Assembly: GCA_015143295.1 (NCBI GenBank)
Contig: CM026563.1
Span: 4,278,001 to 4,342,000, forward strand
Source of the DNA: Tetracentron sinense
Lineage: Eukaryota; Streptophyta; Magnoliopsida; Trochodendrales; Trochodendraceae
Length of the DNA: 64,000 nucleotides
Direction of reading: 5' to 3'
Part shown: one piece after another, positions 52,460 to 64,000 of the stretch
Layout: every line of letters begins with the position of its first letter
Position numbering within the stretch: the stretch's first letter is position 1
Made by a program: the position numbers and the translations under genes
The notes under the pieces: model-generated
What the model saw: only the letters and a program-made list of their open reading frames with translations
What the model was told of the DNA's origin: nothing
Databases searched by the model: none

Positions 52460-54296
52460 AACACGGCGTTTGACTACATAGTTAAATGCACGGTGAAATC
52501 ACTGCCGTGGAGAATTTTATGGAATGTGGTCCTTACTCATCTTCCAGAATTCAAAAATGAACAGGGAAAGCAAAAGAAAGTTCAATAGATACAAAGTACA
52601 ACCAAGAAATACAAACATTACCCCCTACCACTACTCCTACGATATAAAGAGAGAAGAATTTTTTGCTTCAACAATCATGGGAGGATGACCCATAAAGGTT
52701 CAACAAAAAGAAAATGAAATCCTTTTTTTTTTCTTTTTTTTAGTAGATGGGTCCCTCACATTGGGTGGGTCCCTCCCCTCACAAATCTCCGATATATCAA
52801 ACATCCATCAATCGCCTGGTCACGAGATATGGTCGGTTGCTAAAAGATCCCCCACACACAAATCTCTTCTCCACCACTAAAATCTATATTGAACAAAAAA
52901 GAAAAAACTAAAAAGAATTTTACGCTTGAAAGTAGAGCTATGCTTTGTTCGCAATGTAGGTACTAGGTAACCAAACCAAGTTTTTTTTTTTCTTCTAAGG
53001 ATGTGAACAGGATCCTCCTAAATTCCCATTTTACGGCATACCTGAAACATTTTGACCTTAAATCCAAACATCAAACACCCCATACGCTCACTCTGTTTCC
53101 CCACTTTTCTTTCTCGTGAAACAGTGGAGTGGGCATCAGATTTGCCGGTCCTCTAACAGGCAAAGAATCCCAATGAGATCTCCTAACTTTTTCCACCAAG
53201 TGCGCTTTTAACTCGCAATTCCCTCACCTGTCCTTCTCTACTCTCTTTCAAAAGTAAAAGTTGCTTTCAATTCTTCTTCTTCTTCCCTTTTTTCTTTTTT
53301 CTTTTTTTTTCCCTTTATTTCTTTCTTTGCCCTGCATTTTCAAATAAAAGTATTAAAAAAAAGTAACTTATGTGAATTGCTTAAGGTAAAAAAAAAAGCG
53401 TCTGTTTTTCACTTGCTCTTCTTTTATCGCATCAGAACAGTACTTAATTTGAAGAGTTGGGTCACAAAATCCAGTCAGTGTATGTTGTGTGTAGTGTGCA
53501 CTTTAATGACCAACATGACCCTGATTCCTCAATGTAGAATTGAACAATCTGTGAAGATCAGCGAGGGTAGTGGAGGAAGACAACTCTATGTAGAATTGAT
53601 AAAGTTAAGAAGGGAAGACGAAAGAGAGTACCTTTTTGGGACAAGGACTGGACATTTTTTAGAAGCGTGAGTTTTGCTGAGTGTTTATGACCCCAGAGAG
53701 GGTAAAAGTAAAGGGAGTCATTCGGTCGAGTAGAGAACAAAGAGCTTTGTCAACCCAACCCATGATCATTATTCATTCCCTCCTCCTGAGGGAACACTTT
53801 CCTTCCCAAGTCCGGACTACGGACAAGTCTAAGGAGACCCCGATGGATTTCCTTTTCACATTTAAATGACTAAAACATCCCTTATCATTTTTTTTTTTTG
53901 GTCTCTCTTAAATGACTGAATTGTCCTTGGCCTTCTCTAAGCATCGGTGTAGGTATGCCGACAGCAGTGGGACTTCCCTACCTCTCTCAAATCTCTTTAA
54001 AAACAACTGGTTGTTTCCACTTTGAACTTCAAATCAAGAAGAAAAATCACAAACACTACCCCCACGATGATGCAGAAAAAGACAATGGCAATACTTTGTG
54101 ATTATGATTTAGAAAAAACTGTAGTTTAACGATAGAAATTTCTGTGTTCATGAAAAGTTTAATTAAACACTCAAAATAAGGACGAGTCAATTCTCAGACT
54201 TAACTCAAATGCTGAAAATTACGGTGTCAATGAATGAAGAAATTAGTTAATATAGATAGAGGAAAGGATTTACTTACTTTTTCTTTAATGCCAATT
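52460..54296. other. Downstream of the phospholipase gene, no other gene seen
   Basis: T-rich tracts (52720, 53280-53320) and AT-rich DNA. The open frames at 53377-53670 and similar have no recognisable motif. The phospholipase 3' UTR must lie at its right end. Confidence 0.5.
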
Positions 54297-54566
54297 TTAG
54301 GTGGGTTTGGGGGTAACTTGCTTGAATGCCACAGTAGGAGCTATTCTGCAACTCCTCCTCTGATGCTCTAGCACAAGTTCTCCTGCAAACCAGTCAAGTT
54401 TCTCGAAATTGGTCTGCTCTCCGATCCTCTTGCCGCCAAAGAGCACTGACTCAACATTCTTCTGTTTCAGCATCTCCTCTGCCACTCCAACCAGCATTTT
54501 CACATTGCTTGGACTTGGGTCCGAATCCACGTTTGCCCCACACCGACCCAAATTCGACCCGTTTGC
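54297..54566 (-). CDS. PLP: Patatin-like phospholipase exon 2
   Basis: It follows the acceptor GCGTTACAG. It encodes ANGSNLGRCGANVDSDPSPS, then KMLVGVAEEMLKQKNVESV, FGGKRIGEQTNFEKLDWFAG and a C-terminal tail ending TPKPT. This is the usual C-terminal segment after NNYVRIQ in plant pPLAIII proteins. Confidence 0.92.
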   Translation of the reverse strand, partial: ANGSNLGRCGANVDSDPSPSNVKMLVGVAEEMLKQKNVESVLFGGKRIGEQTNFEKLDWFAGELVLEHQRRSCRIAPTVAFKQVTPKPT

Positions 54567-56815
54567 CTGTAACGCAATATGTGGTCAGCATAAATTCAAA
54601 CACACATTGGCAGAAGAAACTACCTGAATCAAATTCCGAGTCCACCCGGTGGACCAAAGGCCAGGTCACAGAGTTTAATTACAAAAAGACTAAAGCAGAG
54701 AGCCTGTACTGGTTTGGTACATTGACAGCGCACATCGTTTACCAAAAATAATCCTAATGAAACCGCGTTTTACCAATATCTAGCATAACACTTGGTTGGA
54801 ATTTTCCAAACAGTCCCCATCTTCCATTTTTAGCAAACCTCAACCCTACTACTCCAGCCTTTCCGACCTAATTCTTTCTTTCTCTAGCTAAAAATTACAA
54901 GTAAAAGCTTCTTGGAACTTCACTATTAACTAAAAACAAATATTAAGGCTTTGATTTTTTGAAGAAAAATCTTGGAAATAAGTTCTATTTTTTAAAGAAA
55001 ATTTTTCCGTCAAACACAGCAAACTAAAAAAAATTTTGGGTAATTATTTGCCATAAAAAGCTCATTTTGCAGGCATTTAAACAAAAAAAAACTCCTAAAA
55101 ATAATTTAAGTCTTCCTATTTTCCCTCTAAACAAACGCAGCCTAAAGATCCGGACAACTAAATACTCTTTCCAAGGATAATTGAGTTTTGAATAAACAAC
55201 GGACTTTAGTGGCTAACCAGGGCCGGAAGAACAATGGGTTAAAGGGGTCTCAAGCTAACCAAAATTCATTCCTCGGAGACAAAACCAGCTACACAAACAT
55301 CACGTGGAAGGCATCACCAACAGGCAAAAAGCTCAGGCCGGGCGTTGCTCCTATTGGCTGCTTAAATTTCCAGGCATATGCTAATACGTGTCATCCAACA
55401 TTTGCCTTAGGACCACCCCACATTCCATACCAGATGCACCAAACGAGACTTGGAAAACCAAATTAATTGCATACGCCGAATCAGGCGAACGTTAAAAATC
55501 CATCTCAAACAAAGACAAGTGCCTTAACTGCTGGTAGGCAACAGCCTGGCACTGTATTATGCTGCACTGCAATTAGCAAAACGAAACCGTAACGTCCGAA
55601 TGAAAATTTACCAAGCAGGACAGGCACAGTGTCAATGCGGCGCACGTTAGAATTCTCGTTATTGTTTTTAGTAGTTAAGTTAAGCAGTGGTACCTGAATA
55701 CGGACGTAATTGTTGCTCTGGCTCTGCCCGAACGCCATGGCTACAGCGTGGTCCACCACATCAGCTGCACCGTCACCAGAGATTCGAGCCATGGGTCTCG
55801 CCCACTCCTTGGCTTTCCACCGTTTGATCTGCTCGTAGTCGTAGCTGGTCTCGAGAAGTTGACCGCTTCCTAAAGATAAGACCAACAAGTCCTCAACCCC
55901 TCGCACGAACGGAAACTCCTGTTTGTTATGCAGCACGTGCGTGATAGCCGCCGCGGCTGGGTTGCTCATCACCAAACCACCGTCGACAGCTACGCATCGA
56001 GTCTGCCCGTCGACCGACCGCATCGCCACCGGTTCGAAAAGAACCGGTTCGGCAGACGTTGCTCGGCAGACCTCCCATAGCCGGAAGTCGTAGCTGTCTG
56101 TTTCGAGCGCGTCGGCTCGGGAGAACAAAAACGGCGCCGAACTTGAGAGATCGTAACAAGGTATCAACACCGGCTTCAACGTGTCCTTGAGCGTCAGGTT
56201 CCGTCCCTTCTCTGTAAATGCCTCTTTCATCGCTCGCTCTAAACCGGCCGTCGCTGAACCGGTTGAACCTCCGGTTCCGCCCCTCAAAAGACGACGGAAT
56301 AAACGGCGACCTGAACCTGAACTTGAAGGCGGCTTAAAAAATCGCTGCCCCTGCTCCACCATGAACTTCCAAGTGTCCTCCGCTCGGTATATCGGATGGC
56401 TATCGCCTATGGTGGCGAAGAGCATCGCCGTAAAAATCCCTCCGACGCCAGTTCCGGCTGCAACATCGAAATAATCGGCGATTCTCGCGTCTGGATTGCC
56501 GGATTTGGTCTTGAGAGCTTGTTCGAGGTAAGCTAGGGCTTTCCCTGAGAGGATTCCACGCATTCCTCCACCGTCGATGCTGAGGATGCAGATTTTACCT
56601 CTCTGGTTCTTGATCGCCGCGACGCCGTTATCGGTAGTTACTGGAGCTGGGGTCTCGGATTTTGGTTCAATTGCTGGAGAGATCTGTTTGGGAATCCAGA
56701 GCTTCTGATCGTCGTAGCCGAAGAGAAATTTGCTCTCGAGGATAGAGAAGATTTCGTAACTGAGCTTGTCGGTGTCGATGCTCGGTTCTTGCATTTCCGA
56801 TGGATTACAAGCCAT
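54297..56815 (-). CDS. PLP: Patatin-like phospholipase, group III (pPLAIII) type
   Basis: Patatin-like phospholipases hydrolyse acyl groups from membrane phospholipids and galactolipids; group III members affect cell elongation and lipid content in plants. Exon 1 (56815-55694, 374 codons) joins in phase 0 to exon 2 (54566-54297, 89 codons plus stop) across an intron with donor CAG|GTACCA and acceptor TTACAG. The protein has 463 residues, usual for the group. Residues 81-88 are DGGGMRGI (oxyanion hole), 121-125 GTGVG in place of the nucleophile motif GxSxG, and 278-280 DGG. The GxGxG change is characteristic of group III. Exon 1 is much more GC-rich than its surroundings and has no stops or frameshifts, so it looks functional. 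Reading past the exon 1 donor gives a false 436-residue frame. Confidence 0.93.
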
Positions 56816-59800
56816 TTCGCAGAGAATCTGAAGGTCTTTGTTGACGAGTTTTCTTTATCTGTATTTCACAAAATTTTCTAATCTTTCAGTTAGGTCGAGA
56901 TACCTTGCATGCTTTCGGTATCTAGTCGATGCTTATTCAATCAAAGCTTCTCGTTCGCGAAACTTTAGATATACAGCTTTGAACCTCTCCTGTAAAGGAC
57001 TCGAATAATCGTTTCTCCCAGCTACTATAGCTTTCAGCTACGAATCCCTGATGCTTTCAGATTTCTATATTCAGTAGATTTTGCTTTTAAGTTATAATCT
57101 CCACTATTAAGTGTTGCAGATTTTGCTTCGAAATTTCGCTCATTCAGGAACTTTGTTGAAGATTTCGCTCCGAAACTTCGCTCATTCAAGAGTCCGGATT
57201 ACCGCGTATTTCAGCTTCCAATCAATGCTCATCCCTGCAAAATTTCTATCAGATTTTTCACCTTTGAAACTTGTGCCCTACTAAAACATTCCGACGGACT
57301 ACAACCCTAGGACAACTCTCAAGCTGTCGAACAGACCACTTACATGAAATCCTTCCACGGCTCCGCAATCTTCTCTCTATCAAGAAACTGAAGAAACGGA
57401 TCAACGTTTCTCTCAAGTCTCAACTAAACAAACTCCAGTTCATCTTCGAAGAAATCATTCTCTCTCAGACAAAAATCGACCAACTCATCTGTTTATCTTC
57501 GAGTCTCTCGTTTTCCTTTCAGCATAGCACGCCAAGACTAGAGCAAATGATTAAAGAAACAAAGGACGAGGGAGATGCAAAATACTAGCAAGCGTTTCAG
57601 AGCATGTCTGCTAGTTTCAAAAAACGAGATTTTCAGAGCTTGGAACGTTTCCGGAATCATTTATCCTCACCCATGACCTATCCATTTCATCGTATTCCTG
57701 ACCGCGGTACGGCTCTTAACCCTGGTTTACATACCCTCAAACACTGATCCGCTGCAAGATGCAGCCTGCAAAGCCCGATGCTAACATGCTATTGGATTAA
57801 GGTCAGGTTTGGGATTTTCGTTTTGGGGTTTAAATGTTTACCCTAGCCCTAATCCTAAAATATCTCTTCGGTCCTGCTTACGTTGCACTAAAAGTGTTAA
57901 AGACTTAAAGAGTTGTGTGTGCGGCTTTTTGCAGCTATCTCTTGTAGCGGATTGTTGTTGCATATTCTCAACTGTCACCGACGATTGCTCGGTCAATAAC
58001 CGGTCACGCCGTCCGTAACCCGACGGTTGAAAATCGAAATGCAAATTTTCTCGCGCCTTTGTCGTCTACGTGTGGGGTCCAGCGCCTCCTCGGTCGGTAA
58101 GGAATTGGAGGGCACTACTCAAGCCAGCCTTTTCCATTATGACGAAATTACCCTTCGTCATCTTGAAATTGTTGAGCCGGCCGGGCACATGTGTTCGTTG
58201 GCGCTTAACTCGTCGGTCGACTCGCTAATCACTCGACTAAAGCTTAATATTGAGTTGATTTTTATTGAATTATTAAAAAAAACATCTTATTGGGATTTAA
58301 TATTTTCTTAATTAGTGTAATAGCTCAATGGGATCCTTAGGTCAGACTTTGGTGCAGTGCATTATGGAATGATATTGGAAAATGATAAAATTGGGTAATT
58401 TGAGAGTTGGGGTAATTATTGTTTGAAGTGACTTTTCAAGTGAATTAACTAATTAAAATTGGTCGCCCGAATGTTTTTAAAATGATGGTTAAGCTTAGAT
58501 TGTTTTTTCTTCTTTTTGTTGAATTTAAATATCAATTTGGATATAAATATGTGTGTTTGATTACTAATTGGTACAATTGTTTCTACATAATCTAAAATTG
58601 ATTTTACAGATTTTAATTGACAAAAATATTCAAATGTCGGACTGAACGATATAATTTTTACAAAAATTAACCAAAGCAACATTTAATATCTTTTCAGCGA
58701 TTATATTGTTACAAGCTAAATGAATCGAAAATTCGAAACCTTATGATATTTAGCTCCTTTGAGACCGTTGAGGAGATATTTTCCTATACAAAATTATATA
58801 TTATGGCAGGAATATCCGAGGCATAAAATGTCGTTAACTTGTTGCTACGTGAGGTTATGTCATAGTTAGATGTGTCTCTTGGTGTGTGCCAAACTATACC
58901 TTGACCCATGCCTGTTGTGACATTACATTGTATTTTTATGTAAGATCAGAAAAGCCTAGTCTAATGGCTCCACGATGCCACAATCACGTTCGGCCAAATC
59001 ATTGTTGTAGCCTTTCAATTCTCTTATAGGCGTGCTACCCATGAGTTCAAGCATTTTGTACTTTTAGTCAAAAAAACTAATATCTGTTTAAGAAATGATA
59101 AATGTTGGTTTTTAGTTGAAGGAAGGAAATACCTCATAGTTGGGCTAGCACGGCTCGACTTATATTAATTTGTTATTTTTCGTTAATATTTTTTTAAAAC
59201 ATACCAATTAGACTATGATGGTCACCTTGGTGAGTTTAAACTTATAAGTGAAATTATATCTCACACATGCCTTTGTTGCTGCATTAGTTGATCCCTGGCG
59301 TCTAAGGAGAGTGAGAGTAGATAACGAGTTTATTAAAAAGAGCGTGGTGGTTGATATGCTCACTTACTTATTATAATGTGTCAACCCTAGTTGTGGTATA
59401 AGCAAAAAATACAATATTAATTCGCTAATTGGAACATAAATTAACTGTGGTTGTGCCCTAACCGTGACATGTAAGGAAAAACTGCATAATGCTCTTCCAA
59501 TTTCTTCCAACTCTTTCAACCTAGTATGTACATACCATGTGAGAACTAAATGCTCATATTGCTTCAGAATGTCTGCTATCACGCGCCACGCGATTTCAAG
59601 CTGACATGGGTAAATTGTCTTCTATCTTCAAGCAGCGCGTTAGCAGTTGAAATTTTCATTTTCTTTTCTTTTCTTCTGAATTTTCTTTTTAGTTTGTGTA
59701 AGCTTTACTTATTTTTGGCTTCTACGATTACTATACTTAGCTCGAACTCTATATCGTATAACGAGGTCTGCTCTCTCATAAGAGTTGTCTCACAGTAGAA

Positions 59801-59980
59801 GCTTTTCCTATTTGTTGGCAAGTAAGAGTTCAATCAATATTTACATCTTTTGAATTTAATCAATATTTACTCACCCTACCTAAACAAGTGTTTTCTTAGA
59901 TTGAAAAAATAAAATAAAATAAAAATAAAGAAGAAGATATTTCTATACGTGATGCTTTGTTACAACAGTATCAACCAACA
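56816..59980. other. Upstream of the phospholipase gene, no other gene seen
   Basis: It should hold the phospholipase promoter and 5' UTR. A TGTATATCTA on the minus strand near 56970 is a possible TATA box only. The frame at 57271-57588 has no recognisable motif, and the rest is AT-rich. Confidence 0.45.
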
Positions 59981-60996
59981 CACTACAAGAAAACTACCGA
60001 TTAGCGACGGAAAATTTCCGTCTCTAATAATCATTTTTCTGTCACTAAGAGTATTAGAGACGGAAATATTTTCCGTCTCTATTCTATGGCGGATGCTCTC
60101 ATGACTAAACGGATTTTTTTCGGTCTCTAATGATATTTTATTATTAGAGACAGAAATATTTCTATTTCTAAAAGTGAATTTTAAAAAATAAAAAATAGCC
60201 CTCTCTTCCCTCTCGTGAGAGAGAGTGAATAGAAGAGAGAGAAAATGGGACCCGACTTGACCATTGTCGGGTCTCAAAAAAACACAACCATACATGTTAG
60301 AAAAGATGATAAGAGCATAATAGAGAGAGAAAACGGCACCCCGACCACCAACGCTGCCACGATTCAGGACGATCTTGGGTCTGGCTTCCCTTTGCAATTC
60401 CACCCTCCTATTTAAATTGACATTTTTTCCGGCCAGTAGCTAGCAGATCCTTCCTATTCTTATTCTTTTCCATCCGATCTATTCAAATTTGAATTCGTAA
60501 ATCCATCAAATCGATGCTCTTAAACATGCAAAAGAAAATTCTTAGAAATGTAAAACAAAAAATTTAAATTTAAAAAACACTCTGTTGATCATCTTCATGA
60601 ACTGATTGCCACTCAAAACAAGAATCAGAAATTTAATAAATGAGAGAAGAAAATAGTTTCATTGAGAAGAGAAAGATTACCTTGATTCGAGACAGATAAA
60701 GGGAGAGAAGTCCTTTGTTACTATTGGGTTTATTGTGTCGGTTGCATCCTCCTCTCTGGGAAGGTTTTTTTTTTTTTTTTACGAGGCGTGGCTGTTACTG
60801 GGGCTCTCATTCTCGTCCGCATAAGCCCCCCTCTCCTTGATCTTGATGGCCGGTGTAAGGGATAAAATTCGTAAAAAGGAGTAAAAAGAAGGGGTAAAAT
60901 AGGAATTTCTCCCTCTAGCAAATTCTAACAATTTAGCCGACATAAGCCCACTTGGGCTATGTGCTGGCTCACTTGAGTGTTGTCTGACAGGTGACC

Positions 60997-61042
60997 TCAT
61001 CATGACTACACAAGTCATGATGACTCCAAATGCCTATAAATA
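60997..61042 (+). promoter_or_regulatory. Hairpin and TATA box of the nested LTR
   Basis: TCATCATGACT (60997-61007), five bases, then the exact complement AGTCATGATGA (61013-61023), and 12 bp later TATAAATA (61035-61042). Confidence 0.82.
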
Positions 61043-61494
61043 AGCAAAAATCACCAGAAAGAAGAGGAGGATGGGGCGGAAGGCAAGAGAGGAAATAAAT
61101 GGCAGAAGAAGAAGAGGAAGAAGGAGATCTGAGAAGCTTAAGTCAATCACACCCCTACCCTGAAGGGTTATGCAGGCGGCCACTCACCTAATTCTCTCAT
61201 CTTCCTTTGGTGTTATTCGGTTACTTGATGCCCTTTATGGCCTCACAATCTATTATGGCCACCGGATTCTCTCAAATAGGCCATGTCCGCCTGATGCTCT
61301 CCATGAATGGTCACATTGTCACTTGCACGGCCTTGCAATTGATTAGCTATTGAGTGCAATTACACTTGAACTTGTATCTGACGATGTGAATAGTGCCAAA
61401 TCCGTTGTCACGTTGTGCTGTGAATAGTGCCGAATCCGTTGTCGCATTGTCCGATGTGAATAGTGCCCAAGTTCGTTGCTCGTTGTAAGCTACA

Positions 61495-61845
61495 CAACGT
61501 ACCCGTTGTCTGATGCACAACGTATACGTTGTCAGAGCTACGTTGTCTGTGCCTTATCTGAGCTACGTTGTCTGTGCCTTATCAGAGCTACGTCGTCAGA
61601 GCTACGTTGTCTGTGCCTTATCCGAGCTACGTTGTTTGTGCCTTATCCGAGCTACGTCGTCAGAGCTACGTTGTTTGTGCCTTATCCGAGCTACGTTGTC
61701 TGTGTCTTATCCGAGCTATGTTGTCAGAGCTACGTTGTCTGTGCCTTATCCGAGCTACGTTGTCTGTGCCTTGTCCGAGCTACGTTGTCAGAGCTACGTT
61801 GTCTGTGCCTTGTCCGAGCTACGTTGTATGAGCCATATTCTTTGT
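61495..61845 (+). repeat. Tandem array of short GAGCTACGTTGT units
   Basis: About a dozen units of GAGCTACGTTGTCTGTGCCT plus TATCC (25 bp) are interspersed with shortened 14-bp units ending GTCGTCA or GTTGTCA. It starts in a region of related ACAACGTA/CGTTGT repeats (about 61380). It gives open frames in all three forward frames that are not genes. Confidence 0.93.
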
Positions 61846-62948
61846 GCCTCCTGAGCTACAATCTCCAGAGCATAACACCAGAGCTCGTCCTCAAGTGCAT
61901 ATACCCAGTGACCTCACGATAAGTATCTTTATACTATTATGTTCATATGTTCATGTGTTTGTGCCTTATACTGACTTTATCATCGGAGCTTATTTCAGGG
62001 TGCACACCCGCCCCCTCAGACTCATTCACAGGTGGAGTTTTGCTAACATTCCTCTACCAACTAAGCAGCTATAGACGTGTGGCGTGTACGAGATATTTTC
62101 CTTTCAGCCGGTGAAGCTGTTGTTACCGGTGAGGTGAAGCTGCTGTAAACGGAAATAACTTCGTCCATCTCTAAGCTCGTGAATGAAAATATCGAAAAAG
62201 GGAAAGAGCGAGAAAAAGGAAAAAAGAGGAGGGAAAAGGAAAAAAGTGGAGGAGAGTTCGCAAAGTCAAAATAAGCATTAGAGACGGAAATATTTCCGTT
62301 TCTAAAGGTCAATTAATTTTTTTTTTAAAATTAAATGTCAAAATAAGAATTAGACACGGAAATATTCCGTCTTTAATGATCGTTTACTATTAGAGACGGA
62401 ATTATTTATGTCTCTAAAAGTAAATTTATTTAAAATTTGTATTAAATATCAAAATAAGCATTAGAGACGGAAATATTTCCGTCTCTAAAAGTGAATTTGT
62501 TTTTTTTTTTTAAATTAAATGTCGAAATAAGCATTAGACACAGAAATGTTCTGTCTCTAAAGGTAAATAATATGGAATTACTAATTAGAAACGGAACAGT
62601 AGTGATGGCAATATTTCCGTCTCTAGAAGTATGTATTAGAGATGGAAATATTTTCCGTCTCTATTATTCCGTCGCTAGTCGATAGTTTTCTTGTAGTGAC
62701 AAGCTAGCTTATGACTGACTTTGCTTACGGGTTATGAATCATACTATGTAGAAAATCATTTCTAGAAGGAACTTTAAAAAATTGGATGGAATATACATAA
62801 AACGCTTGTGCATAAACCAATCTTTATTTGGCTCAAATGGCAACAATCATTTGTGTATTGTTAGAAATAAGGAAATTAATTGGAGACTTCGTCATTTTTA
62901 AAAAAAGACGATGGACTTAATTATGTTAGGGAAGCCAGATTTCTTGTA

Positions 62949-63332
62949 GGGTGTGTTGGTTTGGGGGATAAACGAGTGAGAGAAAACAAAAAAAGTAAAA
63001 GCAAAAAAAGGAAAAGAAATGAAGGTTTTTCTTGTATATTTGGTTTGAGCTAAAAGAAATGGGAGAAAGTTTAAATTTTTATAAAATTATTTATTGCTAT
63101 CTTTGAATAATACTTTTGGTGAACGGGTAGAATTGAAAATTTTCACTTCTTTTATTTTTTTTCACTTTTCCATCTTTTGATGGAATTATGAACAGGTGAA
63201 AGTGAGAAAAAAAAAAACACTCCGAAGAAACATGTTTCTCACGGAATCCCTCATTCCAAACCGAACAAAGGAAAAATTGGGGATTCTTTGACTTTCCCAC
63301 TTTCTCCACTTTGCCTCCAAACGAACACATCC
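62949..63332. mobile_element. Possible MITE (GTGTTGGTTTGG ends)
   Basis: GGGTGTGTTGGTTTGGGGGA on the left and, reversed, GGATGTGTTCGTTTGGAGGC on the right. The flanking triplets GTA and ATA are not a perfect TSD. The ends resemble Tourist-type elements. Confidence 0.5.
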
Positions 63333-63853
63333 ATAGGTAACGAGAGGGAAGTGTGAACATTATAAAATTTTAGTATACTAAGAAGTTACTTTGTATTTGT
63401 AAAGAAACTATAATGTTGGGGTTTACACATGGGTGTCAACGGATATTTGTATTATACAATTTCGCACGAAAAAACATGAGTTTTGGGTGCAACATCATGT
63501 TACTATATTGAGTTTTATTATAAATAGAGCTTTAGTTATAGAGATAATGAGAGCTCCTAAAATATGCCTCATGAGTGGAGTAATTTAATATATAGTCATA
63601 AAAAAATGCGTGTAGTTTCATCAAGCGGATACTTTTTATTTAAGAACAGTACTACCTCCATCTACAAATTGAATTTTTGTTACGAACTCTCATTGTGACA
63701 AAAGGATTTTTTTAGCTTTTATAATGATAAGACGGTTAAAAAAATACTCTGAATTGTGAGGGCCTGAATTAGTTCATTTCAGGTTACATGTTTGACTCAC
63801 AAAAGGTTTGAACTTTGAACCATATCCGCCATGGTCCAATTTTTAAATTACTG
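63333..63853. other. AT-rich sequence, nothing recognised
   Basis: No coding signal or clear repeat structure. Confidence 0.45.
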
Positions 63854-64000
63854 CCCGAGATGCACAGCAACTCATGTTAAGGACTGGCTGAGCTGAGCTT
63901 TTGTGGGTTGGGTTTGGGCTCAATTATTGGCCCGAAGTTACCCGAGCTGCACAACAACTCATGTTAAGGACCGGCTGGGCTGAGGTTTTGTGGGTTGGGT
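63854..64000. repeat. 87-bp tandem duplication running off the window
   Basis: CCCGAGATGCACAGCAACTC at 63854 recurs as CCCGAGCTGCACAACAACTC at 63941. Both continue through CTCATGTTAAGGAC and GGTTTTGTGGGTTGGGT. The array may continue beyond 64000. Confidence 0.88.

Larger units (their letters stand above)
60854..62106 (+). mobile_element. Solo LTR nested in the CACTA element
   Basis: TGTAAGGGATAAAATTCG...ATTTTCCTTTCA, with a perfect 5-bp TSD GCCGG (60849-60853 and 62107-62111). It has a TATA box at 61035 and a tandem array downstream of it. 1253 bp, with no coding domains. Confidence 0.85.
59981..62698. mobile_element. Non-autonomous CACTA (En/Spm) element
   Basis: It begins CACTACAAGAAAACTACCGA and ends CGATAGTTTTCTTGTAGTG, with 3-bp TSD ACA on both sides (59978-59980 and 62699-62701). 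Subterminal repeats ATTAGAGACGGAAATATTTC and its complement occur about ten times at the two ends, as in plant CACTA elements. There is no transposase. A solo LTR (60854-62106) is nested inside. Confidence 0.95.

Noticed and set aside
55505-55693. C-terminal 62 codons of the long minus-strand phospholipase frame
   Set aside because: They lie past a clear splice donor at 55694/55693. Exon 2 at 54566 supplies the family-typical C-terminus in phase.
57271-57588. 105-codon + strand frame upstream of the phospholipase
   Set aside because: No recognisable motif, no splice or promoter context; it overlaps the likely promoter region of the opposite-strand gene.
61476-61922. Open frames of 148, 113 and 87 codons in three overlapping frames
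   Set aside because: They are produced by the short tandem array in an LTR; all three forward frames stay open and have no motif.
1-64000. tRNA and rRNA genes
   Set aside because: No cloverleaf-like or rRNA-like sequence was recognised; the only tRNA-related sequence is the retrotransposon primer-binding site.

Overview
The window is repeat-rich plant nuclear DNA, most likely from a flowering plant (eudicot) with a large genome. The evidence is spliced genes with GT/AG introns, a chorismate synthase gene with a plastid-type N-terminus, a plant group III patatin-like phospholipase, and plant transposon families (Ty1/copia, Ty3/gypsy, LINE, hAT, Mutator-like, CACTA). Real protein-coding sequence is only a few percent of the 64 kb; nearly all other open frames are transposon relics or chance.

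Layout. 1-4.4 kb: decayed Ty1/copia pol and a 3' LTR split by a Mutator-like element with long terminal inverted repeats. 4.5-13.3 kb: a Mutator MITE, two large hAT elements (one holding a smaller hAT and a solo LTR) and clusters of a fold-back MITE family. 13.4-17.2 kb: an unrecognised gene fragment (+) and a small three-or-more-exon gene (-) whose 5' ends are inverted duplicates. 17.64-48.50 kb: one chorismate synthase (shikimate pathway) gene on the + strand, swollen to about 31 kb. Intron 1 alone is 14.7 kb and holds a LINE into which two hATs and a fold-back MITE were inserted, with a further MITE and a solo LTR nested inside those hATs and another solo LTR near the LINE 5' end. Intron 2 holds another LTR. 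Intron 7 holds a Ty3/gypsy element (38.9-47.7 kb) carrying its own insertions, including an LTR with a 71-bp tandem array. 48.5-54.3 kb: non-coding, with an hAT and MITEs. 54.3-56.8 kb: a two-exon patatin-like phospholipase (-), GC-rich and apparently intact. 57-60 kb: no gene seen. 59.98-62.70 kb: a CACTA element with a solo LTR inside. 62.7-64 kb: a MITE-like repeat and a tandem duplication.

The chorismate synthase exons are all open and correctly phased, but the exons for roughly 130 central residues are absent, and the third family signature has lost its usual Asp-Pro. The locus is therefore probably a decaying or non-canonical copy unless the assembly is wrong. The most unusual non-genic pattern is that at least five different LTR types in this window carry perfect or near-perfect palindromes beside their TATA box. 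Within one family the palindrome sequence changes from copy to copy while its position is kept.

Element boundaries given with target-site duplications (TSDs) were read directly from the sequence. Family and lineage names rest on terminal motifs and coding relics, without database searches.
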